From Jingyaoa shaoxingensis (lineage in GTDB: Bacteria; Bacillota; Clostridia; Lachnospirales; Lachnospiraceae): DNA of 64,000 nucleotides. The stretch is taken from contig NZ_JACRSZ010000001.1 in the NCBI RefSeq assembly GCF_014385005.1, forward strand, positions 620,001 through 684,000. Reading direction: 5' to 3'. Positions 10,632-19,367 of the stretch are shown one piece after another; the first letter of the stretch is position 1, and each line of letters starts with the position of its first letter. The notes beneath the pieces were generated by a model. The model did not search any database, was not told the DNA's origin, and saw only the letters and a list, made by a program, of their open reading frames with translations. The position numbers were made by a program, and so were the translations under genes.

Positions 10632-12665
10632 CTATACTTCTCTATTCCAGACCTGATCTCTGTACTCTTCTGCCGCCTTTACAATCTGATCACGAAGACT
10701 GTCACTGAGCTGTCCGGCTGTCTCCAGTTCACGGATGATTGCCGGCTGGCTCTTTGCAAAATATTCCAGCATTCCGGTACGGAATTCTCTGATCTTTTCT
10801 ACCGGTACATCGATCATGACTTTTCCGGTAGCTGCACACAGCATAATAACCTGCTGTGGCATGGAGAATGGCTTGCACAGTGGCTGTTTCAGGAGCTCCA
10901 TCAGTCCCTTTCCGTATTTTAACTGTTCTACGGTTGCCGGATCCAGATCAGATGAGAACTGGGTAAATACTTCCATCTCACGATACTGTGCCAGGTCGAT
11001 ACGGATACTTCCGGCTGCCTTCTTCATGGCTTTTGTCTGCGCTGCACCACCTACACGAGATACAGAAAGACCTACGTTAACTGCCGGTCTCATACCGGAG
11101 AAGAACAGGTCACTTTCCAGGAAAATCTGACCATCGGTAATAGAAATAACGTTGGTCGGAATATACGCGGATACGTCACCTGCCTGAGTCTCGATAATTG
11201 GAAGTGCGGTAATGGATCCGCCGCCTGCCTGTTCATTCAGACGACTGGAACGCTCCAGAAGTCTGGAATGCAGATAGAATACATCTCCAGGATAAGCCTC
11301 ACGTCCCGGTGAACGTTCCAGAAGCAGAGACAGTGCACGATAGGCAACTGCGTGCTTGGACAGATCATCATATACGATCAGGACATCTTTTCCCTGATAC
11401 ATGAAATACTCTGCCAGTGCGGTTCCGGAGTATGGTGCCATATACTGAAGCGGTGCCGGATCGGATGCAGTGGAAACAACAACGGTTGTGTATTCCATAG
11501 CATCATGTGCTTTCAGAGTATGAACAATCTTGGCCACGGTAGAAGCTTTCTGACCGATTGCCACATAAATACATTTTACATCTTTGCCCTTCTGGTTCAG
11601 AATGGCATCAATCGCAATAGAAGTCTTACCTGTCTGACGGTCACCAATGATCAGTTCTCGCTGTCCACGTCCGATCGGGAACATGGAGTCAATGGAAAGA
11701 ATACCTGTCTCCATTGGTACAGATACAGATTTACGATCCACAATACCAGGTGCTTCATTTTCGATCGGGCGGTAATCAGTGGATGGGATCTCTCCTTCTC
11801 CGTCAACCGGTGCACCCAGGGCATTGATAACACGGCCAAGGAATTGATCTCCTACCGGGATGCCGGCTTTCTTTCCGGTTCTCATCACTTTGCTGCCTTC
11901 ACGGATCTCGCTGTCACTTCCGAACAGGATACAGCCGATCTCGTCACGTTTGATATCCTGTACCATACCTTTGATTCCGTTATCAAAGACTACGATTTCA
12001 CCGTACATGGCATGATCGATACCATCAATGTTTACGATACCGTCTCCTACGGACTTGACAATACCGACTTCTTTATCTTTTGCTGCCAGGTCAAAATCTT
12101 CGATCTCGCTCTTTAATATAGAGATAATGCCTTCCAGCGTCTGTGCATGCTTTCCATCTCTGTTGTCCCCAAGGATCTTATCGGTAAGCTGCTTGATTCT
12201 TCCTTCTGTGGACCAGTCATATTCCTTGTTGCCAATAGCGAGAATAAATCCGCCTCCAAGGCTTTCATCTTTTTCACTGACCAGTTCGATCTCTTCTGAT
12301 CCACTTTCTTTTTTTACAAATTCTCTGATACCTTCCAGCTGTTCTTTGGTTGGTTCCGTCACATATTTTAAGATGGCCCGTTCTTTGCCGGATTTTTTCC
12401 ATCCCATTTCTCTATATGCCTTGCATACTTCTGAAAACAGTTCGATTTCCTGATTATCGCACATGATCTTGATCACATCACGGATCTCGGTCGGGAAAAT
12501 CTTATCGATTACTCTGTGCTTTCCAGCCAGATCTGCGGTTGGATTGCTGAACTGCTCCAGTAATACGGGTACGGTCTGGAAGATATCAAGGGCCTGATCA
12601 ACCACATCGGCAGGAATCTTTAATTCCCTTAACATGTTTGCATACTTTTCTACTGCCTGTGTCAT
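10632..12665 (-). CDS. atpA: ATP synthase delta-alpha fusion protein
   Basis: One 677-residue frame. Residues 1-168 are a complete delta subunit: the N-terminal helical bundle ([17 protein letters not shown]...) and a C-terminal domain with the [18 protein letters not shown] stretch. Residues from about 178 on are a complete alpha subunit: beta-barrel ([16 protein letters not shown]), Walker A GDRQTGKT at 341-348 and the arginine-finger segment [13 protein letters not shown]. The linker (about 165-180) has no stop and no in-frame ATG; the first alpha-part Met is residue 220. In F-ATPases delta is present once and alpha three times, so the fusion conflicts with normal stoichiometry. Neighbour order is normal if it is counted as atpH plus atpA. 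Confidence 0.95.
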   Translation of the reverse strand: MTQAVEKYANMLRELKIPADVVDQALDIFQTVPVLLEQFSNPTADLAGKHRVIDKIFPTEIRDVIKIMCDNQEIELFSEVCKAYREMGWKKSGKERAILKYVTEPTKEQLEGIREFVKKESGSEEIELVSEKDESLGGGFILAIGNKEYDWSTEGRIKQLTDKILGDNRDGKHAQTLEGIISILKSEIEDFDLAAKDKEVGIVKSVGDGIVNIDGIDHAMYGEIVVFDNGIKGMVQDIKRDEIGCILFGSDSEIREGSKVMRTGKKAGIPVGDQFLGRVINALGAPVDGEGEIPSTDYRPIENEAPGIVDRKSVSVPMETGILSIDSMFPIGRGQRELIIGDRQTGKTSIAIDAILNQKGKDVKCIYVAIGQKASTVAKIVHTLKAHDAMEYTTVVVSTASDPAPLQYMAPYSGTALAEYFMYQGKDVLIVYDDLSKHAVAYRALSLLLERSPGREAYPGDVFYLHSRLLERSSRLNEQAGGGSITALPIIETQAGDVSAYIPTNVISITDGQIFLESDLFFSGMRPAVNVGLSVSRVGGAAQTKAMKKAAGSIRIDLAQYREMEVFTQFSSDLDPATVEQLKYGKGLMELLKQPLCKPFSMPQQVIMLCAATGKVMIDVPVEKIREFRTGMLEYFAKSQPAIIRELETAGQLSDSLRDQIVKAAEEYRDQVWNREV

Positions 12666-12692
12666 CTTCTAATCTCCTTTTTCAAGCACATC

Positions 12693-13166
12693 TTACTGCT
12701 GACGAAGAAATTCATCATACAGGGCACGGTCGTTGTCCGTTCCTTCTTTTTCTCCTGCCACGCGGGCTGCTGCAGTTACTACCATGTCTCGTACTGCATC
12801 TTCTGCCTGCTGCATGATCTTCTTTTTCTCCTGCTCTGCATCGTTGCACGCTTTATCCACAATGTTTCCTGCCTTTTTCTGTGCTTCATCCACAATACGG
12901 CTGTATTCACCTGCGGCTTCTTCTCTCGCTCTGGCAACGATCTGTGCTCTTTCCTGTTCTGCATTTTTAATAGATGCTTCGTATGCTTCCTTGCTCTTTA
13001 ACGCACTGTTCTTTGCTTCTTCAGCTGCAGAAAGTCTGGCATCTTCTTCTTGCTGACGTTTTTCCAAAATCCCATTTACCGGTTTGAACAGAAAACGTTT
13101 CATCAGAAAATACAGAATTAACAGGTTAATTACTGTAAATAATAAATTCCAGTCTAATCTTAACAT
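12693..13166 (-). CDS. atpF: ATP synthase F0 subunit b
   Basis: 157 residues: one N-terminal membrane helix (LLFTVINLLILYFLMKRFLF) and a long charged, Ala/Glu/Lys-rich coiled coil that forms the outer stalk. It normally binds delta, here the N-terminal half of the delta-alpha fusion encoded 27 bases downstream. Confidence 0.94.
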   Translation of the reverse strand: MLRLDWNLLFTVINLLILYFLMKRFLFKPVNGILEKRQQEEDARLSAAEEAKNSALKSKEAYEASIKNAEQERAQIVARAREEAAGEYSRIVDEAQKKAGNIVDKACNDAEQEKKKIMQQAEDAVRDMVVTAAARVAGEKEGTDNDRALYDEFLRQQ

Positions 13167-13213
13167 CCTGGTTAACCTACCTTCCTGTTATATGTCTTTT
13201 GTATCCTTTTCGA

Positions 13214-13438
13214 TTAACCAAGGAACATGATACATAAAAGTGCGATAACGAAACCGTAGATCGCGGTTGCTTCTGCCAGCGCACAACCAAGAAGAAGTAA
13301 CTTTGTGATCTTACCTTCTGCTTCCGGCTGACGTGCTACTGCGTCTGTTGCTTTACCTGTTGCGATTCCGATACCAATACCTGCACCAATACCTGTCAGT
13401 ACGGCGATACCTGCTCCGATTGCGATTAATGTACTCAT
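13214..13438 (-). CDS. atpE: ATP synthase F0 subunit c
   Basis: 74 residues forming the two-helix hairpin of the rotor ring. The loop ARQPE is present (residues 35-39) and the ion-binding carboxylate is Glu56 in ALAEATAIY. Aligned with the Na+-type ring of Ilyobacter, the Gln32 ligand is replaced by Ile23 and Ser66 by Ala57, while Thr58 and Tyr61 are kept. Loss of the Gln suggests H+ rather than Na+ coupling; this is an inference from known c-ring structures. Confidence 0.95.
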   Translation of the reverse strand: MSTLIAIGAGIAVLTGIGAGIGIGIATGKATDAVARQPEAEGKITKLLLLGCALAEATAIYGFVIALLCIMFLG

Positions 13439-13480
13439 AGTCTTATTCTCCTTTAATTCGATGTTTTATATTTGTTTTCT

Positions 13481-14152
13481 CTATGCTTCTTTAATAAATA
13501 ATGATGTCAGGAATACAAATACATATGCCTGAATCAGTCCGTCAAAAATATCAAAATAGAAACTGAATGGGAGCGGAAGTACAACCGGTACCAGCTGCTT
13601 AATCAGCTCCATGATTACAAATGCACCAAGGACATTACCAAATAATCGCATACACAATGATAACGGACGGATGAAAATCTCCAGTACGTTAATCGGTGCC
13701 ACGATAGCAATTGGTTCTGCAAAGTTCTTGCACCATCCTTTGACTCCTCTTTTTACAATTCCCGCTGCCTCGATCAGTATGATACTCATAATCGCAAGTG
13801 CAGCTGTCACATTCAGGTCCTTTGTCGGCGGTTTTACTCCAAATAAACCAATGACATTCGATACTCCGATATAGAGCAGAACTGTTACCAGATACGGCAC
13901 ATACTTCCGGTTCTCTTTACCGATCATACCTTCGACCATGCTGTTCAGTTTTACGACAATAAATTCTGCGGCCGCCTGTCTTTTACTGATGTTGTCTACT
14001 CGCAAATTGTGTGTCATAAACAGTGCAAATATCAACAATACTGCCATTATTACCCAGGTAATAACTGTTGATTCTGCAATTCCGATGTCACCAATCTGGA
14101 AGACCGTCTCACAGGTTAGCTCTTCCTGCAGCTTTGCCGCAAGGTCACCCAT
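13481..14152 (-). CDS. atpB: ATP synthase F0 subunit a
   Basis: 223 residues from the ATG at 14152, chosen because AGAGGTGAT precedes it; an upstream in-frame ATG at 14200 has no such site. It has five or six hydrophobic segments and the essential arginine in the PLSLCMRLFGNVLGAF helix, which forms the ion half-channels with the c ring. It is first in the operon; no atpI is visible upstream. Confidence 0.95.
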   Translation of the reverse strand: MGDLAAKLQEELTCETVFQIGDIGIAESTVITWVIMAVLLIFALFMTHNLRVDNISKRQAAAEFIVVKLNSMVEGMIGKENRKYVPYLVTVLLYIGVSNVIGLFGVKPPTKDLNVTAALAIMSIILIEAAGIVKRGVKGWCKNFAEPIAIVAPINVLEIFIRPLSLCMRLFGNVLGAFVIMELIKQLVPVVLPLPFSFYFDIFDGLIQAYVFVFLTSLFIKEA

Positions 14153-14206
14153 ACTATCACCTCTTTCTGACTCTCCTAAGATGCGTCTGTTTTTTATCAA
14201 TGACGT

Positions 14207-14235
14207 ATTATACTCTCATTTCCTGCATTTGGTAA
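14207..14235 (-). promoter_or_regulatory. Likely promoter of the atp operon
   Basis: TTACCA (14230-14235), 17 bp, TATAAT (14207-14212) on the minus strand, about 55 bp before atpB. The -10 is perfect; the -35 is weak. Confidence 0.5.
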
Positions 14236-14362
14236 GACCAAAATTATGGAAATTTCAGATAAAATTAAGAGTTTTTTGTTGCATTTTGCCAGTACATCAT
14301 GCATATTTAGATCTTCTGTCTCAGAAAATTCATAAAGTGGTATGAGCATTTATTTACAACAC

Positions 14363-14395
14363 AAAAACCATATGAGAATTGCCTGTTCTCATATG
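14363..14395 (-). terminator. Terminator upstream of atpB, downstream side of the ABC operon
   Basis: An 11-bp perfect stem CCATATGAGAA / TTCTCATATGG (14368-14395) with TTTTTGTG following on the minus strand. It ends the amino-acid ABC operon before the next minus-strand unit. Confidence 0.75.
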
Positions 14396-14433
14396 GCTTC
14401 TTATAAAAATCACGATTTGATTTTGACTCCGTT

Positions 14434-15219
14434 CTATCCGTTGGTGTAACGTGACAGGAACTGTCTGGTTCGTTCTTCCTGCGGATGTTCAATCACATCC
14501 CGTGCTTTTCCCTGCTCTACAATGTATCCGTCATCCATGAAGATGATCTCATCTGCCACATCCCTGGCAAATGCCATCTCATGGGTTACAATGATCATGG
14601 TGGTCTTCTGGTCTGCCAGGCCACGGATCACCTTCAGCACTTCTCCGGTCAGTTCCGGATCAAGGGCCGACGTTGGTTCGTCAAAGCAGAGAATATCCGG
14701 CTTTAATGCCAGTGCCCTGGCGATGGCGACACGCTGCTGCTGACCTCCGGATAATTGGTGTGGATAATGATTTTCTCTCTGTTCCAGCCCCATCTTCTTC
14801 AAAAGTGCTTCCCCGTGTGCATGTATCTCATCCAGAATGGCTTTTTTATTCTGCTTGTAATCCGGACGTTCCTTTGCCAGAAGCTGTTCTGCCAGCATCA
14901 CGTTTTCCAGTGCAGTGTACTGCGGAAACAGATGAAAGGACTGAAATACCATTCCAAAATGAAGACGTTTTTTACGCAGCTCACGTTCATTCTGACTGGC
15001 TCCTCTGGACGCATCATAGAGCATCTCGCCTTTTACGGCAATACTGCCACTGTCCGGAGTCTCCAGAAAATTCAGGCACCGAAGTAAGGTGGTCTTACCT
15101 GAACCGGATGAACCGATGATAGCAAGAGCATTTCCTTCCTCCATGGAAAAACTGACATTCCTTAAGACCTGGGTGCTTCCAAAATGTTTTTCGATATTTT
15201 TTACTTCTAATATTGCCAT
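14434..15219 (-). CDS. Polar amino acid ABC transporter ATP-binding protein
   Basis: 261 residues with Walker A GSSGSGKTT, Q-loop FQSFHLFPQYTALENV, signature LSGGQQQRVAIARALA, Walker B ILCFDEPTSALDPEL and H-loop VTHEMAFARDVADE. This set is typical of GlnQ/ArtM-type importers. It is last of three genes (binding protein, permease, ATPase), 12 bases after the permease. Confidence 0.95.
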   Translation of the reverse strand: MAILEVKNIEKHFGSTQVLRNVSFSMEEGNALAIIGSSGSGKTTLLRCLNFLETPDSGSIAVKGEMLYDASRGASQNERELRKKRLHFGMVFQSFHLFPQYTALENVMLAEQLLAKERPDYKQNKKAILDEIHAHGEALLKKMGLEQRENHYPHQLSGGQQQRVAIARALALKPDILCFDEPTSALDPELTGEVLKVIRGLADQKTTMIIVTHEMAFARDVADEIIFMDDGYIVEQGKARDVIEHPQEERTRQFLSRYTNG

Positions 15220-15231
15220 TTCTTTCGCCCC

Positions 15232-15888
15232 CTATCTGAAATAATCCAATCGTTTTTCAAAGTAATTAAATAACAGTGTCAGCACACCTACAAAGATCAG
15301 GTAAAACAGACCGGTGTAGAACAGCGGCCATACCAGACCTGCAGACTTCATGAAGGAATATCCGCGCTGTGTCAGTTCCTGTGCTGCAATGATTCTGGCA
15401 AGGGATGTATCCTTAACCAGTGTAATAATCTCATTGGACATCGGCGGAACCACACGTTTCACCATCTGAAGCAGTGTGATCTTAAAGAATATCTGAGATC
15501 TTGTCATACCAAGTACCTGTCCTGCTTCCCGTTGTCCCGCCGGGATGCCTTCGATACCGCCGCGGAAGATTACAGAAAAATAACAGGCATAGTTAATGGT
15601 AAATGCCACCACTGTCGCCGTAATTCGTCCTGCTTCGTTGCCTCCCCAGATATTATGTCCCAGCCACATGCCCGGACCGTAAAAAATAATAATCAACTGT
15701 AACATCAGAGGTGTTCCCCGGATGATCCATACCAGTATCTGAATCAGATAACTCAGTGGCTTGAACTTGCTCATGGTTCCCAGAGCCAGTACCAGTCCCA
15801 GTGGCAGCGAGAATATCAATGTCAGAATAAAGATCTGAAACATGGTTCCCATGCCTCGTAATAATTCCATCGTAACCTGTACAAACAT
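15232..15888 (-). CDS. Polar amino acid ABC transporter permease
   Basis: About 218 residues from the ATG at 15888 (MFVQVTMELLRGMG). His/Glu/Gln-type inner-membrane component with about five helices and the coupling segment GGIEGIPAGQREAGQVLGMT (EAA loop), followed by NEIITLVKDTSLARIIA. Partner of the ATPase just downstream and of the permuted binding protein upstream. Confidence 0.93.
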   Translation of the reverse strand: MFVQVTMELLRGMGTMFQIFILTLIFSLPLGLVLALGTMSKFKPLSYLIQILVWIIRGTPLMLQLIIIFYGPGMWLGHNIWGGNEAGRITATVVAFTINYACYFSVIFRGGIEGIPAGQREAGQVLGMTRSQIFFKITLLQMVKRVVPPMSNEIITLVKDTSLARIIAAQELTQRGYSFMKSAGLVWPLFYTGLFYLIFVGVLTLLFNYFEKRLDYFR

Positions 15889-15993
15889 ACTTCTTCCCCT
15901 TACATACACAAGGCAGAGAGTGCGCCCTCTGCCTCATGTAAATTTTGTAATTTATGATTCTCCACCTGCGGCGGAATACTTTCACAATCTGTT

Positions 15994-16821
15994 TTATTCT
16001 GCCGGAACAACAACTACCTGTGCATTGTTGCAGTATGCATTGGTACATTCCATAGAATTGGTCACTTCGTCTGTCAGTGTCATACCATTCCATACCACGT
16101 CAATGTTCTTGGAATCCAGTTCCATGATCTTGTTATCCCAGTCAATCTCTACGAATTCCACATCTACGCCAAGCTTTTCTGCAACAACGCCTGCCATATC
16201 TGCATCAAATCCGATCCAGTCACCGTTCTCATCTTTGTAATCCATTGGTTCAAAGTCTGTGATACCAACGATCAGAGATCCCTTGCCCTGAATATAAGCT
16301 ACGTCACTGTCCTCTGCTGCATCGGTTGCTTCTTCTGAGGCTGCTTCCGTTTCTTCTTCTGTCACTTCTGTTGCTTCTTCCGCTGCACCCTGTTCTACCA
16401 GTGCATCCTGTACGCCGTACTTTTCAGCCACTTCTTTCATAGATCCGTCTGCATAAGTCTCTGCAAACACTTCATTAATATATGCTGCAAGGTCTGAGCC
16501 TTTTCTGCATCCTACTCCATATTCTTCAGTAGTCAGCTCATCGGTATGTACCAGATTCGGATAACTTGTTCCTTCTCCGATCATTGCGCCAGCCATTAAC
16601 AGGTCGATGATAGCTGCATCGGATGTGCCGGAAGCGACTTCCATCAACGCATCTGCCTGAGATGCTACGGAATTATACTGGAATCCATTCTCTTCTGCAG
16701 CAGCTTCTCCGGCTGATCCTGCCTCTACTGCATATACCAGATCTGCATCTGCCGCACATGCAGGCATTGCCATGCCCATTACCATACTAGCACCTAATAC
16801 CATTGCCAAACCTTTTTTCAT
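15994..16821 (-). CDS. Circularly permuted SBP_bac_3-type binding protein
   Basis: 275 residues from the ATG at 16821 with signal peptide MKKGLAMVLGASMVMGMAMP. The domain order is reversed. Residues 28-143 match the second (C-terminal) lobe of GlnH-type proteins (YAVEAGSAGEAAAEE, SGTSDAAIIDLL, TTEEYGVGCRKGSDL, DGSMKEVAEKYG). Residues 144-176 are an acidic Glu/Ala/Thr linker. Residues 177-275 match the first lobe (GSLIVGITDFEPMDY, DWIGFDADMAGVVAEKLG, DVVWNGMTLT) and stop at the hinge. The usual TxxR arginine that binds the amino-acid carboxylate is Val253. There is no canonical lipobox (MPAC only), so anchoring is uncertain. The permease and ATPase genes are intact, so the protein is probably functional. 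Confidence 0.88.
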   Translation of the reverse strand: MKKGLAMVLGASMVMGMAMPACAADADLVYAVEAGSAGEAAAEENGFQYNSVASQADALMEVASGTSDAAIIDLLMAGAMIGEGTSYPNLVHTDELTTEEYGVGCRKGSDLAAYINEVFAETYADGSMKEVAEKYGVQDALVEQGAAEEATEVTEEETEAASEEATDAAEDSDVAYIQGKGSLIVGITDFEPMDYKDENGDWIGFDADMAGVVAEKLGVDVEFVEIDWDNKIMELDSKNIDVVWNGMTLTDEVTNSMECTNAYCNNAQVVVVPAE

Positions 16822-16865
16822 GATTCTCTCCTCCAAAAAACGGGTATTTGTTTTATCACTTTTGC

Positions 16866-16894
16866 ATTTTACCATAGTAGCATGATAAAGTAAA
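16866..16894 (-). promoter_or_regulatory. Promoter of the permuted-SBP ABC operon
   Basis: TTTACT (16889-16894), 17 bp, TAAAAT (16866-16871) on the minus strand, 45 bp upstream of the start codon. The -35 and spacer lie within the 57-bp direct repeat that bounds the adjacent mobile island. Confidence 0.6.
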
Positions 16895-16927
16895 GTTTTT
16901 TTTGTTGCTTTTCTGAGGTTTCTATAG
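16871..16927. repeat. Outer direct repeat, left copy (57 bp)
   Basis: Begins ACCATAGTAGCAT and ends GGTTTCTATAG. It recurs at 23065-23121 in the same orientation with two mismatches (GA versus AC). The two copies flank the whole island. I read them as a long target-site duplication; long duplications of variable length are reported for IS1634/IS1549-type elements. Confidence 0.75.
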
Positions 16928-17275
16928 GAGTCTTTCCGTATCACCAAATCTTATCTGGATGCCAGACCTGTTTACGTACAAAAAAAAGAAACAATCTACG
17001 GGCATTTTTTAATCTGCTACCTTAGCTTGTTTCTTTTAAGAATCCTGGAAATCAAATGTTTCAGGAATGATATTAATTCATATGATCTTGTAAATTTTAT
17101 GCGTGACTTCAGGGTTGTTGACAAAGGCGATGGAACCTATATCAATATTTCTCAGAATCAAACCATTAATGAAAAAATCAAAAAACTTACCGGATTGACC
17201 AATCTCGATGCACTGTATCTAACAGAAAAAGAGATTCAAAACATCTTTGATTTTACCATGCTAATTGATAGCTGA
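16928..17275 (+). pseudogene. C-terminal remnant of an IS1634/IS4-like transposase
   Basis: The plus-strand frame reads ESFRITKSYLDARPVYVQ, then ETIYGHFLICYLSLFLLRIL and SYDLVNFMRDF, and ends LIDS-stop at 17275. The 'RPVYV...I.GHFLICYL' block is the C-terminal signature of DDE transposases of this group. There is no start; the N-terminal half and left end of the element are gone and the frame abuts the 16871-16927 repeat. The best initiator inside, a TTG at 17027, is probably meaningless. Confidence 0.7.
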
Positions 17276-17310
17276 GTACTATGTTTTGAGAGAAACGACG
17301 GAAGTCAGGT
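17254..17310 (+). repeat. IS right-end repeat, left copy (57 bp)
   Basis: Starts TACCATGCTAATTG inside the last codons of the transposase remnant and ends ACGGAAGTCAGGT. It is identical to 23008-23064, same orientation. Confidence 0.8.
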
Positions 17311-17479
17311 TATGTAAATAAAATTCTGACGTCTTATGTAACCATTTCTCATTCCTCCTTTTTTCAAAAATATGATTGCATAATTAATATGTCATTTCAC
17401 GTCATCTGTTTTGAAAAAGGTTAGAATTACCTACGGGAGAATAATCAAGGCGTTAAGCAATAAGTATTAAAATCGATTT

Positions 17480-17797
17480 TTATATTTCTTCTTGACACAT
17501 TGCCTTTAGCAGCTTGACATACCAGGTGTTGTTGATATCTTCTTCCGATATATCCTTCATATCTTCCGGAGAGTCAATTTTGCACCACCAGCTTTCTGTT
17601 CCGAAAATGATTTTCTTCAGGGAAAAAACGTATATGGCAGGATTATGTATGACTCCAACATTTAAGATTTTCTCATCTTCATTATAAGAAACATTGCTCA
17701 TCCACGGCAGATCCCCGAGATACAAGCCAAGGTATGTTTTCCCCTTGTACTCTTCTGCACATGGTTTGATGCTGACAAAACGACCGGAAGCAGACAT
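17480..17797 (-). CDS. Hypothetical protein in island cargo
   Basis: About 105 residues. Of the clustered ATGs (17812, 17803, 17800, 17797), the one at 17797 has GGAAGGG at suitable spacing. The product begins MSASGRFVSIKPCAEE and has aromatic, beta-rich stretches (YLGLYLGDLPWMSNVSY). No signal peptide or recognised domain. It overlaps or directly follows the 67-residue frame upstream, suggesting coupling. Confidence 0.5.
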   Translation of the reverse strand: MSASGRFVSIKPCAEEYKGKTYLGLYLGDLPWMSNVSYNEDEKILNVGVIHNPAIYVFSLKKIIFGTESWWCKIDSPEDMKDISEEDINNTWYVKLLKAMCQEEI

Positions 17798-17799
17798 CA

Positions 17800-18003
17800 T
17801 CATCCCTTCCATCTGTGTTCAAATCGTTCTGCCGATGGTAGCTCGCTGTGAACGATCAGCCTGTAAACATCGCCTTCTGTGATAAAGGAAATTTCAACGA
17901 CCTGCTCTCCAGCACTTCCATACTGATTCACCTTCTGAACGACCCCCTCGCGTTTCGTTAGGGTGCCTCTGCAATGGCGTTTCACTGCGGCGTAGGGATT
18001 CAC
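17800..18003 (-). CDS. Hypothetical protein, possibly truncated
   Basis: 67 residues (MNPYAAVKRHCRGTL... ending FEHRWKG). The first 20 residues are read from a palindromic DNA stretch (17975-18023), so the true start may be later or the gene may be cut at its 5' end. The QYGSAGEQVVEISFITEGDV stretch looks like a real beta-rich domain. Paired with the downstream gene by overlap. Function unknown. Confidence 0.4.
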   Translation of the reverse strand: MNPYAAVKRHCRGTLTKREGVVQKVNQYGSAGEQVVEISFITEGDVYRLIVHSELPSAERFEHRWKG

Positions 18004-18023
18004 ATACCCCTACGCTTTCGCCA
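17975..18023. repeat. Palindrome in island cargo
   Basis: GCGTAGGG and CCCCTACGC form the inner stem and TGGCG / CGCCA the outer one. No U-tract follows, so it does not look like a terminator. It lies at the border between the AT-rich cargo and the GC-rich two-component operon. Confidence 0.45.
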
Positions 18024-18155
18024 CATCGCTTGCGCAGAAGAAGGTCTTGCCTATGCCCTATGCGAAAAACGCTGTCTATTAAAACGCTTTTACAAGACTA
18101 AATTTCTCTGTCAAAATGCTTTTATATTTCTCTGTCTTACTCGAAAAGCCCTGAT

Positions 18156-19367
18156 TTATCTGCCCCTCGGGAGCGTGATCTCAAACACGGCGCCGGTGTC
18201 CCCGTTGTACGCACGGATCGTCCCCTTATGCATGTGGATGATCTCCCGGGTCAGGGCAAGGCCGATGCCGGATTTTCCGCTTTTTCCCATGTAGAAACGG
18301 TCAAAGATGTGCGGCAGGTCCGCTTCGGCGATGCCGTCCCCATTGTCCTGTATGCGTATCGTCACCTGCCGCCTGTCCGCGCGGCAGGTCAGGCGCAGCT
18401 CGCTGCGGGCATAGCGTACGCCGTTGGATAGGATATTGGTGACGGCTCTGCGCAGCCGGGTATCATCGCAGCTGACCATAACGGGCTCCTCGGGGAAGTC
18501 CGGCACGATTGCGATGCCGCCGGCGGCTGCCGGCTCCACGGCGCGTATGCTGTCGTATAGCAGCTCCCGAACATCCATCTCGGAAAGGGTAAGTGGCTGC
18601 CGCCCCATATCGATTTTTGAGATGTCCAAGAGCTCGTCTACCAGCTCCGTCATGCGGTCGCTTTCCTTCAAGATCACCTCCGCCGCGCTACCTGTGTCCA
18701 TCACACCAGCCTGTATGCCCTCCGCGTAGCCCTGTATCGCCATAAGCGGCGTTTTCAGCTCATGGGAGGCGTTCTGAAAGAAGGTCTGCTGCCGCTCCGC
18801 CTCCTTTTCAATATCCCGGCCAAAGAGGAAGCCCAGCAGGCACATGACGGAGGAGATCGCCAGCAGCACCGCAAAGAACGCCCAGTTCAGCGTCACAATA
18901 TAGTGGGTGATGGGGCCGATGTCTATGTACATGATGTAGGCGTACGGCTTTTCCCAATCGTCCTGCTCCTCCTGCACGGACATGAATATCAGGTGATGCC
19001 TGTCCGTTTTGAGGGTATAGCACTGGCCGAGTGTGATATCCCGTCCAGCACAATATTCCAGCAGCTTTTTCTCCAGCCGGTAGGTATCCCGATTCCATGT
19101 GTTGTGCCGGTAGCCATCCTCCAGCTCCAAAAATACGATGCTGGGCGTAAAGAAGTATCCCTCCTCCCAGTTCTCGTCATAGTCCGGTTCGTCATAGGTG
19201 TAGGGTATGGCTCGATTCTGATACTCCGCTTCGTTGAGCAGCGCCTTTTTTGCCTCGTTTACAAAGTGGGACGGGATGATCACGTTTACCGCTAGCACAA
19301 AAAGGGCAGACAGAAGTAAAGCCGAGCCGAGAATCAGATACACGATCCGCAGCTTGATGTTTTTCAT
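18156..19367 (-). CDS. Two-component sensor histidine kinase
   Basis: 403 residues: TM1 about 8-30, an extracytoplasmic sensor of about 115 residues, TM2 about 160-182, then the H-box FFQNASHELKTPLMAIQGY with His202, N-box NILSNGVRYA, G1 DNGDGIAEADL and G2 SGIGLAL. It autophosphorylates and passes phosphate to the regulator encoded immediately upstream (4-base overlap). GC-rich third positions contrast with the rest of the window, a sign of transfer from a higher-GC Firmicute. Confidence 0.95.
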   Translation of the reverse strand: MKNIKLRIVYLILGSALLLSALFVLAVNVIIPSHFVNEAKKALLNEAEYQNRAIPYTYDEPDYDENWEEGYFFTPSIVFLELEDGYRHNTWNRDTYRLEKKLLEYCAGRDITLGQCYTLKTDRHHLIFMSVQEEQDDWEKPYAYIMYIDIGPITHYIVTLNWAFFAVLLAISSVMCLLGFLFGRDIEKEAERQQTFFQNASHELKTPLMAIQGYAEGIQAGVMDTGSAAEVILKESDRMTELVDELLDISKIDMGRQPLTLSEMDVRELLYDSIRAVEPAAAGGIAIVPDFPEEPVMVSCDDTRLRRAVTNILSNGVRYARSELRLTCRADRRQVTIRIQDNGDGIAEADLPHIFDRFYMGKSGKSGIGLALTREIIHMHKGTIRAYNGDTGAVFEITLPRGR

